DNA of 14,131 nt from an uncultured Eubacteriales bacterium (lineage in GTDB: Bacteria > Bacillota > Clostridia > Christensenellales > UBA1242). The stretch covers positions 1-14,131 of the forward strand of contig CADBPU010000011.1 in assembly GCA_902796635.1 (NCBI GenBank), given 5' to 3'. Positions 5,436-14,131 of the stretch are shown here, one piece after another; the first letter of the stretch is position 1; each line of letters starts with the position of its first letter. The translations under genes and the position numbers were made by a program. The notes beneath the pieces were generated by a model. The model did no database searches. It was given only the letters and a program-made list of their open reading frames with translations, and was not told the DNA's origin.

Positions 5436-8075
5436 TTATTCATTATTTGAGCCATCTAAATTACTATCATCACTGTCAAAGTTTTCTTTAAGGATTTGTG
5501 GTTGATTTTCATGATTTTCTTGTTGTTGCACTTCTTCTTGTTCTTCAACTTCTTTTTCTTCATCGGTTGGAGTAATTGCTATTGAAACTATCTTTTCATT
5601 ATTAACAACTCTCATAATTCTAACACCAAGTGAATCTCTATTGAATTTACTTATTTCACTTCCATTAACTCTTATTATTGTGCCTTTATCACTAATAAGT
5701 ATAACATCTTCATTATTTGAAATTTGTTTCAAACCAACAAGCAATCCTGTTTTATCATTGAATACACCTGCTTTGACACCTTTACCGGCTCTTGCTTGCA
5801 ATCTGTAATTTTCGAGTTCGCTACGTTTTCCATATCCATTTTCTGTGATTGTGAGAACATGATATATAGTTTCACATGAAACATTTTCGGCACTATCGTC
5901 AGTATTTTCAGTATTTTCTACAATTTTGTTTTGCTTTAATTTTATCATACTAACCATGTAGTCGTCATCATCAAGGTCCATACATTTAACACCTTGTGTA
6001 TCACGTCCCATCGCTCTCACATCGGTTTCTGCAAAATGTATACATTTTCCATTATGTGTTGCAACGAGAATTTCGTCGCTTCCATTTGTAAGTTCAACTG
6101 ACATTAGTTCATCGTTTTCAACAAGTTTAATGGCAATTTTTCCAACTTTTCTTATACTTGCAAATTCTTCAAGTGATGTCTTTTTGATAAGCCCATTTTT
6201 TGTTGCCATCATAAGATATCCAACTTCATTTTCTTTTAATGGTATAAGCGCTGTAACTTTTTCTCCTGATTGTAATTGCAACAAGTTGATTATCGCACGT
6301 CCTTTTGCTTGCCTTGATGCTTCTGGTATTTCATAGCCCTTCATTGAATACACTTTTCCCATGTTGGTAAAGAAGAGTAGCGTATCATGTGTGCTCGTTA
6401 CAAATATCTTTTCAACGAAGTCTTCTTCTTTTGTAGTAAGACCTGTCACACCTTGACCAGCCCTGTGTTGAGCCCTATATTCCGCAACTGGAAGTCTTTT
6501 TACATATCCGCAATGTGTCAAACTGATTACAACATCTTCTCTTGCAATCAAATCTGCAATATCAATATCGCTGTAATCAAGAGAAATTTCAGTTTTTCTA
6601 TCTTCTCCATAGCTTTCACTAATTTCAGTTAGTTCTTTTTTGATTATATCCCAAACTCTGCTTTCGTGAGCCAAAATATCTTTGTAATCTTCAATTTGCA
6701 AATGTAAGTTATTAAGGTCATTTTTTATTTTTTCGACCTCAAGTCCCGTTAGTCTTTGAAGTCTCATATCGAGTATTGCACCTGCTTGAATCTCATCAAG
6801 CAAGAATTTTGAAGTAAGATTTGCAATAGCTTCTTGTCTGTCTGCGCTCGCTTTTATTGTTGCAATAACTTCATCAATATTTGATAGCGCTATCAAAAGT
6901 CCTTCCAAAATATGTGCTTTTTCTTGTGCTTTTTCCAAATCATATTTTGTTCTTTTTGTGACAACATCTTTTTGAAAGTTTAGATAGTGTTGCAACATTT
7001 CTTTAAGATTAAGCATCTTTGGCTCGCCATTGACAAGGGCAAGCATGATTATTCCATTTGATATTTGTAATTCTGTATGTTTATATAAGAAATTAAGTAT
7101 AACTTGTGGGTTGTAATCCTTTTTTACATCAATTTCAATTTTGATACCATTTCTGTTTGAAAGGTCAACAAGTTTTGCAATTCCTTCCAAACGTTTATCT
7201 TTAACAAGGTTTGCAATATCTGTCACAAGTTTTGCTTTGTTCACTTGATATGGCAATTCTGTTATTGTTATGGTAGAACGTCCATTGTCTTCTTCTTCAA
7301 TATTTGCTCTTCCACGAAGTATCACACCGCCACGACCAGTAGAGTAGGCATGTTTTATTGCAGCACCACCCATGATCAAACCTTTTGTAGGATAGTCTGG
7401 GGCAGGAATATATTGCATCAAACCATCGATGTCGATATCTGGATTATCAATTAAGGCAATACAACCATTTACAACTTCTTTCAAATTATGTGGAGGAATA
7501 TATGTTGCCATACCAACAGCAATACCATCACTGCCGTTTACAAGCAAATTAGGAAATCTTGCAGGTAAAACAACTGGTTCTTTAAGTTCGCCATCATAGT
7601 TCGGAACAAAATCCACAGTGTTTTTGTCAATATCGCGCAACATTTCATTAGAAATTTTAGATAGTCTTGCTTCTGTATATCTTGATGCGGCTGCACCATC
7701 TCCGTCAATACTTCCAAAATTTCCATGTCCCTGAACAAGTGGATTATTTATTGAAAAATCTTGTGCAAGACGAACCATGGCATCATAAATCGAACTATCG
7801 CCATGTGGGTGGTATTTACCCATAACTTCACCAACTGCTCTTGCAGATTTTTTGAATGGTTTATCATAAGTTGCGCCCATTTCTCCCATTGCATAAATAA
7901 TTCTTCTGTGAACAGGTTTAAGTCCATCTCTCACATCAGGAATTGCACGGCTGACATTGACTGCCATTGCATAAGCAATAAAATTCTCTTTCATTTGGTC
8001 GTTCAAATCAACTTCAACAACTTTGCTGTTTTCAAGAATTTTTGACAATTCCTCGCTGTAATCATTTTTTTTCAT
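5436..8075 (-). CDS. gyrA: DNA gyrase subunit A
   Basis: Breaks and rejoins DNA in the A2B2 gyrase. Of 879 residues, the N-terminal two thirds form the winged-helix/tower domain with active-site Tyr133 in AASRYTE. The quinolone region reads HGDSSIYD; Ser94 and Asp98 correspond to E. coli Ser83 and Asp87 and are wild type. The C-terminal domain is the DNA-wrapping beta-pinwheel, but its GyrA box at 536-542 reads QHRAGQG instead of the usual QRRGGKG, and a second repeat reads QARAGKG. A Thr/Asn/Asp-rich insert ([16 protein letters not shown]) lies between blades, and the protein ends in an acidic Glu/Gln/Asn/Asp-rich tail. AGGAGA lies ahead of the ATG. It follows gyrB by 133 bases without a clear terminator, so the two are probably cotranscribed. 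ParC was considered; adjacency to gyrB favours GyrA. Confidence 0.95.
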   Translation of the reverse strand: MKKNDYSEELSKILENSKVVEVDLNDQMKENFIAYAMAVNVSRAIPDVRDGLKPVHRRIIYAMGEMGATYDKPFKKSARAVGEVMGKYHPHGDSSIYDAMVRLAQDFSINNPLVQGHGNFGSIDGDGAAASRYTEARLSKISNEMLRDIDKNTVDFVPNYDGELKEPVVLPARFPNLLVNGSDGIAVGMATYIPPHNLKEVVNGCIALIDNPDIDIDGLMQYIPAPDYPTKGLIMGGAAIKHAYSTGRGGVILRGRANIEEEDNGRSTITITELPYQVNKAKLVTDIANLVKDKRLEGIAKLVDLSNRNGIKIEIDVKKDYNPQVILNFLYKHTELQISNGIIMLALVNGEPKMLNLKEMLQHYLNFQKDVVTKRTKYDLEKAQEKAHILEGLLIALSNIDEVIATIKASADRQEAIANLTSKFLLDEIQAGAILDMRLQRLTGLEVEKIKNDLNNLHLQIEDYKDILAHESRVWDIIKKELTEISESYGEDRKTEISLDYSDIDIADLIAREDVVISLTHCGYVKRLPVAEYRAQHRAGQGVTGLTTKEEDFVEKIFVTSTHDTLLFFTNMGKVYSMKGYEIPEASRQAKGRAIINLLQLQSGEKVTALIPLKENEVGYLMMATKNGLIKKTSLEEFASIRKVGKIAIKLVENDELMSVELTNGSDEILVATHNGKCIHFAETDVRAMGRDTQGVKCMDLDDDDYMVSMIKLKQNKIVENTENTDDSAENVSCETIYHVLTITENGYGKRSELENYRLQARAGKGVKAGVFNDKTGLLVGLKQISNNEDVILISDKGTIIRVNGSEISKFNRDSLGVRIMRVVNNEKIVSIAITPTDEEKEVEEQEEVQQQENHENQPQILKENFDSDDSNLDGSNNE
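5868..5883. other. parS-like site inside gyrA
   Basis: AGTTTCACATGAAACA matches the parS consensus at 14 of 16 positions and equals intergenic site 2 (4312-4327) at 15 of 16. It is in the codons of the insert between C-terminal blades (NVSCET), a part of GyrA with little constraint. It is about 1.5 kb from the intergenic cluster. Confidence 0.65.
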
Positions 8076-8085
8076 CTTTTTCTCC

Positions 8086-8102
8086 TGATTAAAATTTAAT
8101 CA
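8086..8102. repeat. Small inverted repeat touching the gyrA ribosome site
   Basis: TGATTAAAATTTAATCA is a 17-base palindrome with one unpaired centre base. As RNA it could form a seven-base stem with a three-base loop abutting the AGGAGA of gyrA. Such AT-only repeats arise easily by chance in this composition. The rest of the gyrB-gyrA gap shows no clear promoter or terminator. Confidence 0.3.
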
Positions 8103-8208
8103 AAAATAATAAAATTTTATTGATTTTTGCTGTTTTTTTGCGTTTTTTTAATAATTTTTCGCATATTTTTGTAAATTTTTATAATTTTATATTAGTTTAT
8201 ATAAGTAA

Positions 8209-10167
<1,959 letters not shown>

Positions 10168-10197
10168 TCAATTCCCCTATTATTATATACTATATAA

Positions 10198-10239
10198 ATT
10201 ATATCATATATAATATATAAATAAAAGCATTTTTTCAAA
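10198..10239 (-). promoter_or_regulatory. gyrB(A) promoter region
   Basis: On the minus strand there are two options: TTGAAA (10234-10239) with an 18-base spacer to TATTAT (10210-10215), or an extended -10 TGATATAAT ending at 10198. The first gives a leader of about 42 bases, the second about 30. Either would start gyrB and probably read into gyrA. The region is almost pure A/T, so the exact choice is uncertain. Confidence 0.5.
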
Positions 10240-10327
10240 AAAAGTTCAAAATAAACCAAAATTTTGATTTTAAGGGCTGTTTTATTTTTTTTTAGTGTTT
10301 TTATCAATAAATGGGAAATGATAAAAA

Positions 10328-10347
10328 ATAGCAGGTTTTACTGCCAT
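10328..10347 (-). terminator. Second terminator after the MazG-like gene
   Basis: On the minus strand ATGGCAG pairs with CTGCTAT (one G-U pair) around a six-base loop, followed by TTTTTTAT. It is 12 bases beyond the first hairpin, forming a tandem pair that insulates gyrB. Confidence 0.55.
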
Positions 10348-10358
10348 AAAAACAATAA

Positions 10359-10385
10359 AAAATCAAAGCAATTAACTTTGATTTT
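10359..10385 (-). terminator. Terminator overlapping the 3' end of the MazG-like gene
   Basis: Ten-base perfect stem: 10359-10368 (AAAATCAAAG) with 10376-10385, loop of seven. The TAA stop codon at 10372-10374 is in the loop, so the last codons form one arm. On the minus strand it is followed by TTTATTGTTTTT. Confidence 0.75.
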
Positions 10386-10680
10386 CTTTTCCATATAATT
10401 CTAGTTCAAATTTTTTCAATTGTCTTTCATATGCTTTTTGCACATTTTCTTTGCCAAACATGTATTCCATTTCTTCAATCATAAGTTTGACGTCCGCAAT
10501 CTCAGTATATAAATTTTCCATTACGCCAACTTTTTGATCGTCAAGAAGTGAATCATTAAATTGTCGTTTATATTTACTGATTGCAAGAGTTAGTTCTGCC
10601 ATCTCTTCAATCATTTGGTCAAATTGTGCATTTTCGCCCCACTTATCAATCGCATCTTGATAGATGTTTTTATTTCCCAT
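10372..10680 (-). CDS. MazG-like nucleotide pyrophosphohydrolase
   Basis: A 102-residue all-helical protein that fits the MazG/all-alpha NTP-PPase superfamily, whose members remove pyrophosphate from nucleoside triphosphates. The metal-binding pattern is visible: EEMAE with Glu25, Glu26 and Glu29 in the first helix, then EIADV with Glu60 and Asp63 in the second, separated by a typical 30-residue stretch (ISKYKRQ...NLYTE). The C-terminal VQKAYERQLKKFELEL is a charged helix. It is the size of single-domain relatives common in Clostridia and phages. The ribosome site GAGGAAA starts right after the stop of the transglutaminase-fold gene, 13 bases away, so the two are coupled in one operon. The substrate (canonical, damaged or signalling nucleotide) cannot be told from sequence. 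Confidence 0.75.
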   Translation of the reverse strand: MGNKNIYQDAIDKWGENAQFDQMIEEMAELTLAISKYKRQFNDSLLDDQKVGVMENLYTEIADVKLMIEEMEYMFGKENVQKAYERQLKKFELELYGKENQS

Positions 10681-10693
10681 AATATTTCCTCAT

Positions 10694-12115
10694 TTACAAA
10701 GATTTATCAAACAATTCTTCGCTTTCTCTAAATGCAGTTTTTGATCCAGCGTCAAAATATAAAAGCGATTTTCTAAAATTTGCTTTTAATGTTTTGTATA
10801 ATTTCATTGAAATTTCATCTTTTGATTTGTCTATAAACATGTCCTTAAAAATTGTGTTTAACGCATTTTGAATAGGTCCTATGTCAACATGCGGGGAGTG
10901 TTCGCTCAAATATTCCCACATTATTTTTTTATTTTTTATTATACTGTTTTTTGCAACGTCTTTATTTGACCTATTGTAATTTCTCTCAATAATTTCGTCA
11001 AATGTTTTATTCACGCGTCTATCATTCAAATCTTTTTCTGTTTGTTTTAGTGTGACAAAATCCTTGAAATCTTGCCTTTCTGATAGATAATCAAATAATA
11101 ATTCTTCTGTGGTATCAGTCTTGTTATTACTTTGATATATTTCATTATCGCCAAAATTTAATGTATCTTTTGCAACTGAACTATAGTATGCTGGACTGAT
11201 ATTGATGTAATGATCTTTTTTTGAGTTAGAGCGATACACGTCTTTATTTTTTTTCATCATTTCTTTTAATGATTTGTCACAATCAATCATCATGCCGTTT
11301 TGAATTTTACCAATTTCTTTCATCTCGATCAAGAAATATGTCAAATCTAAATTTTTACCACAATCCCATGTTGGGTCAAGATAGTAATATCCATCAATCT
11401 TGTATTTATCATCTTTTATATAACAAATATTGTTTCTATGAAAGCCATAATCCTTTTTACCATAAACTTCTTCTTCTGTACCAATATTATTGCCAAAAAC
11501 TTTTAAGTTTGTTTCGTTTAATTCGTTAACAACAGCTTTGAAATATTCAGAAAACCCTGCACAAACAATGTATTTGCTGTTGAGTACTCCATAAACCGAG
11601 CGAGAAATTGAAGTTGATTTTGATTTATCTTCTTCTTTATAGTCTAAATTTGAAACAATAATATATGCTCTTATAAGTTTTTCTAGGGGACTATAGTTAT
11701 GTTTATTTATAATATTTGCCCACTTTTTTATTCTAAAATCTGCTTTTTTAACTTCATCATATGTAAATACATCTTTATAATCAAAAATACCTATTTTAAC
11801 ACCCAGTTTTGCTGTTAGTTCTGACAATTCTTTCAAATTATTCAATTCAAGTTTACTGAATGTCTTTTTTTTGAAATTATTATTATATGCAACAACCAAA
11901 TCACTTGGCTTCAATCCTGCTTTTTTTAAGCCATCAATTTCATAAAATACAATCTCTTTGTAATTGTTTTTAGATAAAGCATCTCTTTTGAAAAGCGTTA
12001 AAAATTTAAGGTTATTATTTTCAAATTCTTTTCTTTTTTCTTTGAATCTATTAACCCTTTCTTCAAAAAATTCATCATCCAATTGTTTGTCACTATAAGA
12101 CCAAAATAAATTCAT
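10694..12115 (-). CDS. Transglutaminase-fold (CYK3-like) protein of unknown role
   Basis: A 473-residue protein without signal peptide or membrane segment, so probably cytoplasmic. The middle looks like a transglutaminase core: RSVYGVLNSKYIVCAGFSEYFKA with candidate nucleophile Cys185, then GFHRNNICYI with His226, then KIDGYYYLDPTWD with Asp247, in the order and spacing of the Cys-His-Asp triad. The motifs resemble bacterial CYK3-like transglutaminase proteins, though the common HAWN around the His is HRNN here. About 150 residues before it and 220 after it are Lys/Asn/Glu-rich and match nothing I recognise. It could be a protease, a cross-linker or an inactive scaffold. AAGGTG precedes the ATG. 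It has its own promoter and heads a two-gene unit with the MazG-like gene, between recF and gyrB where no such gene is usual. Confidence 0.6.
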   Translation of the reverse strand: MNLFWSYSDKQLDDEFFEERVNRFKEKRKEFENNNLKFLTLFKRDALSKNNYKEIVFYEIDGLKKAGLKPSDLVVAYNNNFKKKTFSKLELNNLKELSELTAKLGVKIGIFDYKDVFTYDEVKKADFRIKKWANIINKHNYSPLEKLIRAYIIVSNLDYKEEDKSKSTSISRSVYGVLNSKYIVCAGFSEYFKAVVNELNETNLKVFGNNIGTEEEVYGKKDYGFHRNNICYIKDDKYKIDGYYYLDPTWDCGKNLDLTYFLIEMKEIGKIQNGMMIDCDKSLKEMMKKNKDVYRSNSKKDHYINISPAYYSSVAKDTLNFGDNEIYQSNNKTDTTEELLFDYLSERQDFKDFVTLKQTEKDLNDRRVNKTFDEIIERNYNRSNKDVAKNSIIKNKKIMWEYLSEHSPHVDIGPIQNALNTIFKDMFIDKSKDEISMKLYKTLKANFRKSLLYFDAGSKTAFRESEELFDKSL

Positions 12116-12148
12116 TTTACACCTTTTTTGATTGAATTTTTCTTTCTT

Positions 12149-12177
12149 ATTTTACAATAAATAATATTTATTGTCAA
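12149..12177 (-). promoter_or_regulatory. Promoter of the transglutaminase-fold/MazG operon
   Basis: On the minus strand: perfect TTGACA (12172-12177), 17-base spacer, TAAAAT (12149-12154). Transcription would start near 12142, giving a leader of about 27 bases that contains the AAGGTG ribosome site. Confidence 0.7.
12154..12174. promoter_or_regulatory. Palindrome filling the promoter spacer, candidate operator
   Basis: A perfect 21-base odd-centre palindrome with outer arms ACAATAAAT and ATTTATTGT around a three-base centre. It covers the whole spacer and overlaps the edges of both the -35 and the -10. A repressor bound here would block RNA polymerase. It is A/T-rich, so chance cannot be ruled out. 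Confidence 0.45.
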
Positions 12178-12236
12178 TATTGTTTAATATAGATTAGTTA
12201 TAATATTCAGTTTTATAGTGTTTTTATAATAAAAAG

Positions 12237-12262
12237 AAAAACCAGCCAAAATGCTAGTTTTT
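12237..12262 (-). terminator. Terminator overlapping the recF stop codon
   Basis: On the minus strand AAAAACTAGC pairs with GCTGGTTTTT (one U-G pair) around a six-base loop, followed by CTTTTTATT. The TAG stop of recF at 12254-12256 is part of the ascending arm, so the gene end and terminator share sequence. Confidence 0.8.
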
Positions 12263-13342
12263 TACTTTTCCATTTTCAATTTTTATTATATTTGCACCTT
12301 GAAACATAAATGGGTCATATTGTGTTGTGGTCAAAAGTGTTTGCATACGTCCTACGTATTTTATCAATCGTTGCTGACGTTCTTGATCAAGTTCACTCAA
12401 AACATCATCAAGAAGAAGCACTGGATATTCTCCCACTTCTTCTTTGAAAATTTCAAGTTCGGATAATTTCATAGATAGTGCAACTGTGCGTTGTTGCCCT
12501 TGGCTTCCAAAACTCCTTATATCAACACCATTCACAACAAGTTTTATGTCATCTCTATGTGGACCTATGTTAGTAAAACCAAGTTTTATGTCTTTTTCTC
12601 TACACTTTTTTAGTTCGATCAAAATTTGGTTTTTTATTTCTTCTGCATTTTCACCTATTATGCCTGCATACGACATTTCCAAGTCTTCTTTGTTTGATGT
12701 TAAGTAAGCGTGTACTTTTTTCGCAATTTCTTTAAGTATGTTCAAAAATTTTATGCGTTCAAAAACAATTTTACTGCCCACGTCTGCAAGCTGAATATCC
12801 CAAATTGGCAAAGTTTGCTCCAATATTTCGACATTCTGAGCGGTTTTCAAAAGTTTGTTCCTTTGGTCCAAAATTTTGTTGTATTTTGTTAGATTGTAAA
12901 AATAATTTTTGCTGAGTTGTGAAATATCAGTATCCAAAAAATTGCGTCTATCTTGTGGTGCATCTTTCACAAGTTTTAGTTCGTCAGGTGAAAAGTATAC
13001 AACATTAAGATTTCCTAGCAAATCCCCAATCTTAAGCAGATTTACACCATTTATTTGAATGACTTTTTTTGTTTGCCTTGAAAAAATTATTTCTATTTTT
13101 TTAGTTCCACTTTTCTTTTCAAAGTCTATACAAAAACTTGCCCTATCTTTACTCCAATTTATGAGTTCAGCATCTCTACTGGTTTTTGAACTCTTTCCAA
13201 TAGCGGAATAATATACGGCTTCAAGCAAATTCGTTTTTCCTTGACCATTTTTGCCAACAATAAGATTGATATTTGGCAATAATTTAATTGTCTCTTGGTC
13301 ATAATTTCTAAAATTATTTAATTTGATTTCCTTAACAAACAA
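12254..13342 (-). CDS. recF: DNA replication and repair protein RecF
   Basis: An SMC-like ATPase that, with RecO and RecR, helps load RecA at single-strand gaps and stalled forks. The 362 residues match the family. Seen: N-terminal IKLNNFRNYDQ, Walker A GKNGQGKTN at 30-38, YFSPDELKLVKDAPQDRRNFLD, the helical arm, GPHRDD near 260-265, the ABC-type signature SQGQQRT from Ser280, and Walker B PVLLLDDVLSELD at 307-319. The start is a TTG at 13340-13342 with GGAG eight bases upstream; no ATG or GTG fits, and the alignment with other RecF N-termini supports it. It stops at TAG, unlike the TAA used by the other complete genes here. Unusually it diverges from dnaA. Confidence 0.95.
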   Translation of the reverse strand: MFVKEIKLNNFRNYDQETIKLLPNINLIVGKNGQGKTNLLEAVYYSAIGKSSKTSRDAELINWSKDRASFCIDFEKKSGTKKIEIIFSRQTKKVIQINGVNLLKIGDLLGNLNVVYFSPDELKLVKDAPQDRRNFLDTDISQLSKNYFYNLTKYNKILDQRNKLLKTAQNVEILEQTLPIWDIQLADVGSKIVFERIKFLNILKEIAKKVHAYLTSNKEDLEMSYAGIIGENAEEIKNQILIELKKCREKDIKLGFTNIGPHRDDIKLVVNGVDIRSFGSQGQQRTVALSMKLSELEIFKEEVGEYPVLLLDDVLSELDQERQQRLIKYVGRMQTLLTTTQYDPFMFQGANIIKIENGKVKN

Positions 13343-13375
13343 ATTTATTTCTCCAGGTAAAATTTTCGCAAATAT

Positions 13376-13404
13376 ATTTTATCAAATTATAAAAAATATG
13401 TAAA
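13376..13404 (-). promoter_or_regulatory. recF promoter
   Basis: On the minus strand: TTTACA (13399-13404), 17-base spacer, TAAAAT (13376-13381) with TGA just before it (extended -10). Start near 13369 gives a leader of about 27 bases. Its -35 is 23 bases from the -35 of dnaA; between them is a short TGATT/AATCA inverted repeat (13406-13410 and 13420-13424) that might bind a shared regulator. Confidence 0.65.
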
Positions 13405-13427
13405 TTGATTTTGTGAGCCAATCATGC

Positions 13428-13456
13428 TTGACTTTTTATTTTTTATTTATTAAAAT
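13428..13456 (+). promoter_or_regulatory. dnaA promoter, predicting a leaderless mRNA
   Basis: TTGACT (13428-13433), 17-base spacer, TAAAAT (13451-13456). The expected transcription start is 13463, the A of the dnaA ATG. The bases before that ATG (AAAATAAAAAC) hold no Shine-Dalgarno sequence. No DnaA box (TTATNCACA) is visible near this promoter. Confidence 0.65.
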
Positions 13457-13462
13457 AAAAAC

Positions 13463-14131
13463 ATGCAAAGTTTGAAAGATAATTGGAATGAAGTACTAAA
13501 TACAATGAGTAATGAAGTTACAACCGTAACTTTTGATTTATGGGTAAAAACATTGGAGCCATTGACAATCAAAGATGATTGTCTCATTTTGCTTGCAAGT
13601 AGCGAAACGGCAAAAAAAAGGTGTTTGGAACTTTGTGAAACTCAACTCAAACTTTCAATTGCAGATAATTTTGAAGTTGATAGTTTTAAGATAATCAGTC
13701 CAGATGAAAAAGAAGATTTTTCACCAACAAATGAACAACAAAATGTTGTGTTGGAAGATATCAAAAGACAAAACTGCACAAACTTCAATCCAAAATTCAC
13801 TTTTGAAAGTTTTGTTGTGGGAAAAAGTAATGAGTTTGTTTATGCTGCATCAAGAGCTGTCGCTGAAAATCCGGGCAAAAGATTTAACCCATTGTTTATA
13901 TATGGTGGCGTTGGGCTTGGCAAAACTCATTTGATGCACGCCATTGGTAATTACTTAAGGCAAAATATGCCTCAACTTAATGTTGTTTATGCTACTTGTG
14001 AAAAATTTACAAATGACTATATCGATAGTCTTCGTGGTGGCAAAAATAAGTCAATTTCATCTTTTCGTGAAAAATATAGAAATGTTGATGTACTCATGAT
14101 TGATGATATTCAATTTATCAGCAACAAAACA
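13463..14131 (+). CDS. dnaA: Chromosomal replication initiator DnaA, N-terminal half (cut by window edge)
   Basis: DnaA binds oriC, melts it and recruits the helicase. The first 223 residues are visible; the family is about 440-460. Domain I ([19 protein letters not shown]..., with the typical [10 protein letters not shown]) spans about 1-80, a short variable linker follows, and domain III starts at [15 protein letters not shown]. Walker [10 protein letters not shown] is at 148-156 and Walker [11 protein letters not shown] at 209-218. The start is the only ATG fitting the usual N-terminus; it lacks a ribosome site. The usual rpmH-rnpA cluster is not upstream; recF is, in the opposite direction. 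dnaN would be expected beyond the right edge. Confidence 0.97.
   Translation, partial: MQSLKDNWNEVLNTMSNEVTTVTFDLWVKTLEPLTIKDDCLILLASSETAKKRCLELCETQLKLSIADNFEVDSFKIISPDEKEDFSPTNEQQNVVLEDIKRQNCTNFNPKFTFESFVVGKSNEFVYAASRAVAENPGKRFNPLFIYGGVGLGKTHLMHAIGNYLRQNMPQLNVVYATCEKFTNDYIDSLRGGKNKSISSFREKYRNVDVLMIDDIQFISNKT

Noticed and set aside
5436..8075. Topoisomerase IV subunit ParC instead of GyrA, because of the weak GyrA box
   Set aside because: It directly follows a clear gyrB beside recF and dnaA, and has a full pinwheel with a second GyrA-box-like repeat; ParC would be expected next to parE.
10304..10312. DnaA box candidate TTATCAATA
   Set aside because: Seven of nine to TTATCCACA, isolated, and inside the terminator region after the MazG-like gene; no cluster is present.
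13631..13646. parS-like half-site in dnaA (GTGAAACT)
   Set aside because: Only the right half matches; the left half agrees at about one base of eight.
13704..13934. A 76-codon frame on the plus strand inside dnaA
   Set aside because: It overlaps the conserved DnaA frame through the Walker A region and has no independent support.

Overview
The window is strongly AT-rich bacterial chromosome from next to the replication origin of a low-GC Gram-positive (Bacillota), most likely an uncultured Clostridia-type anaerobe. The evidence is formate-tetrahydrofolate ligase, an oligoendopeptidase F, a Soj/Spo0J-type ParAB pair with Bacillus-type parS sites, a GyrB without the proteobacterial insertion, and AAGGAGG-type ribosome sites. 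I cannot place it more narrowly from sequence alone.

Layout, left to right: the 5' end of fhs (minus, cut by the window edge) diverges from pepF (plus). pepF converges on parAB (minus) across a two-way terminator. parB carries an in-frame TAA, with its C-terminal part still readable behind it. Upstream of parA lies a gene-free stretch of about 330 bases holding its promoter and four parS-like sites. Then, all on the minus strand, come rsmG, gyrA, gyrB, a MazG-like NTP pyrophosphohydrolase, a transglutaminase-fold protein and recF. dnaA (plus, cut by the right edge) diverges from recF across 120 bases.

Most of these genes copy, supercoil, repair or segregate the chromosome: DnaA starts replication, RecF loads recombinase at gaps, GyrAB sets supercoiling and ParAB-parS segregates origins. 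All except pepF are read away from dnaA, so they run with the leftward fork if the origin is at dnaA. The usual dnaA-dnaN-recF-gyrB-gyrA order is changed: recF faces away from dnaA, and a two-gene cassette (transglutaminase fold plus MazG fold) sits between recF and gyrB with its own promoter, a palindrome filling that promoter's spacer, and its own terminators.

The points most worth a second look are: the nonsense codon in parB; the parS cluster plus a parS-like site inside gyrA; promoters for dnaA and rsmG that place the transcription start on the ATG of genes with no ribosome site (predicted leaderless mRNAs); the transglutaminase/MazG cassette; and degenerate GyrA-box motifs in a GyrA with an acidic tail. 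No tRNA, rRNA, CRISPR array, insertion sequence or clear DnaA-box cluster was found.
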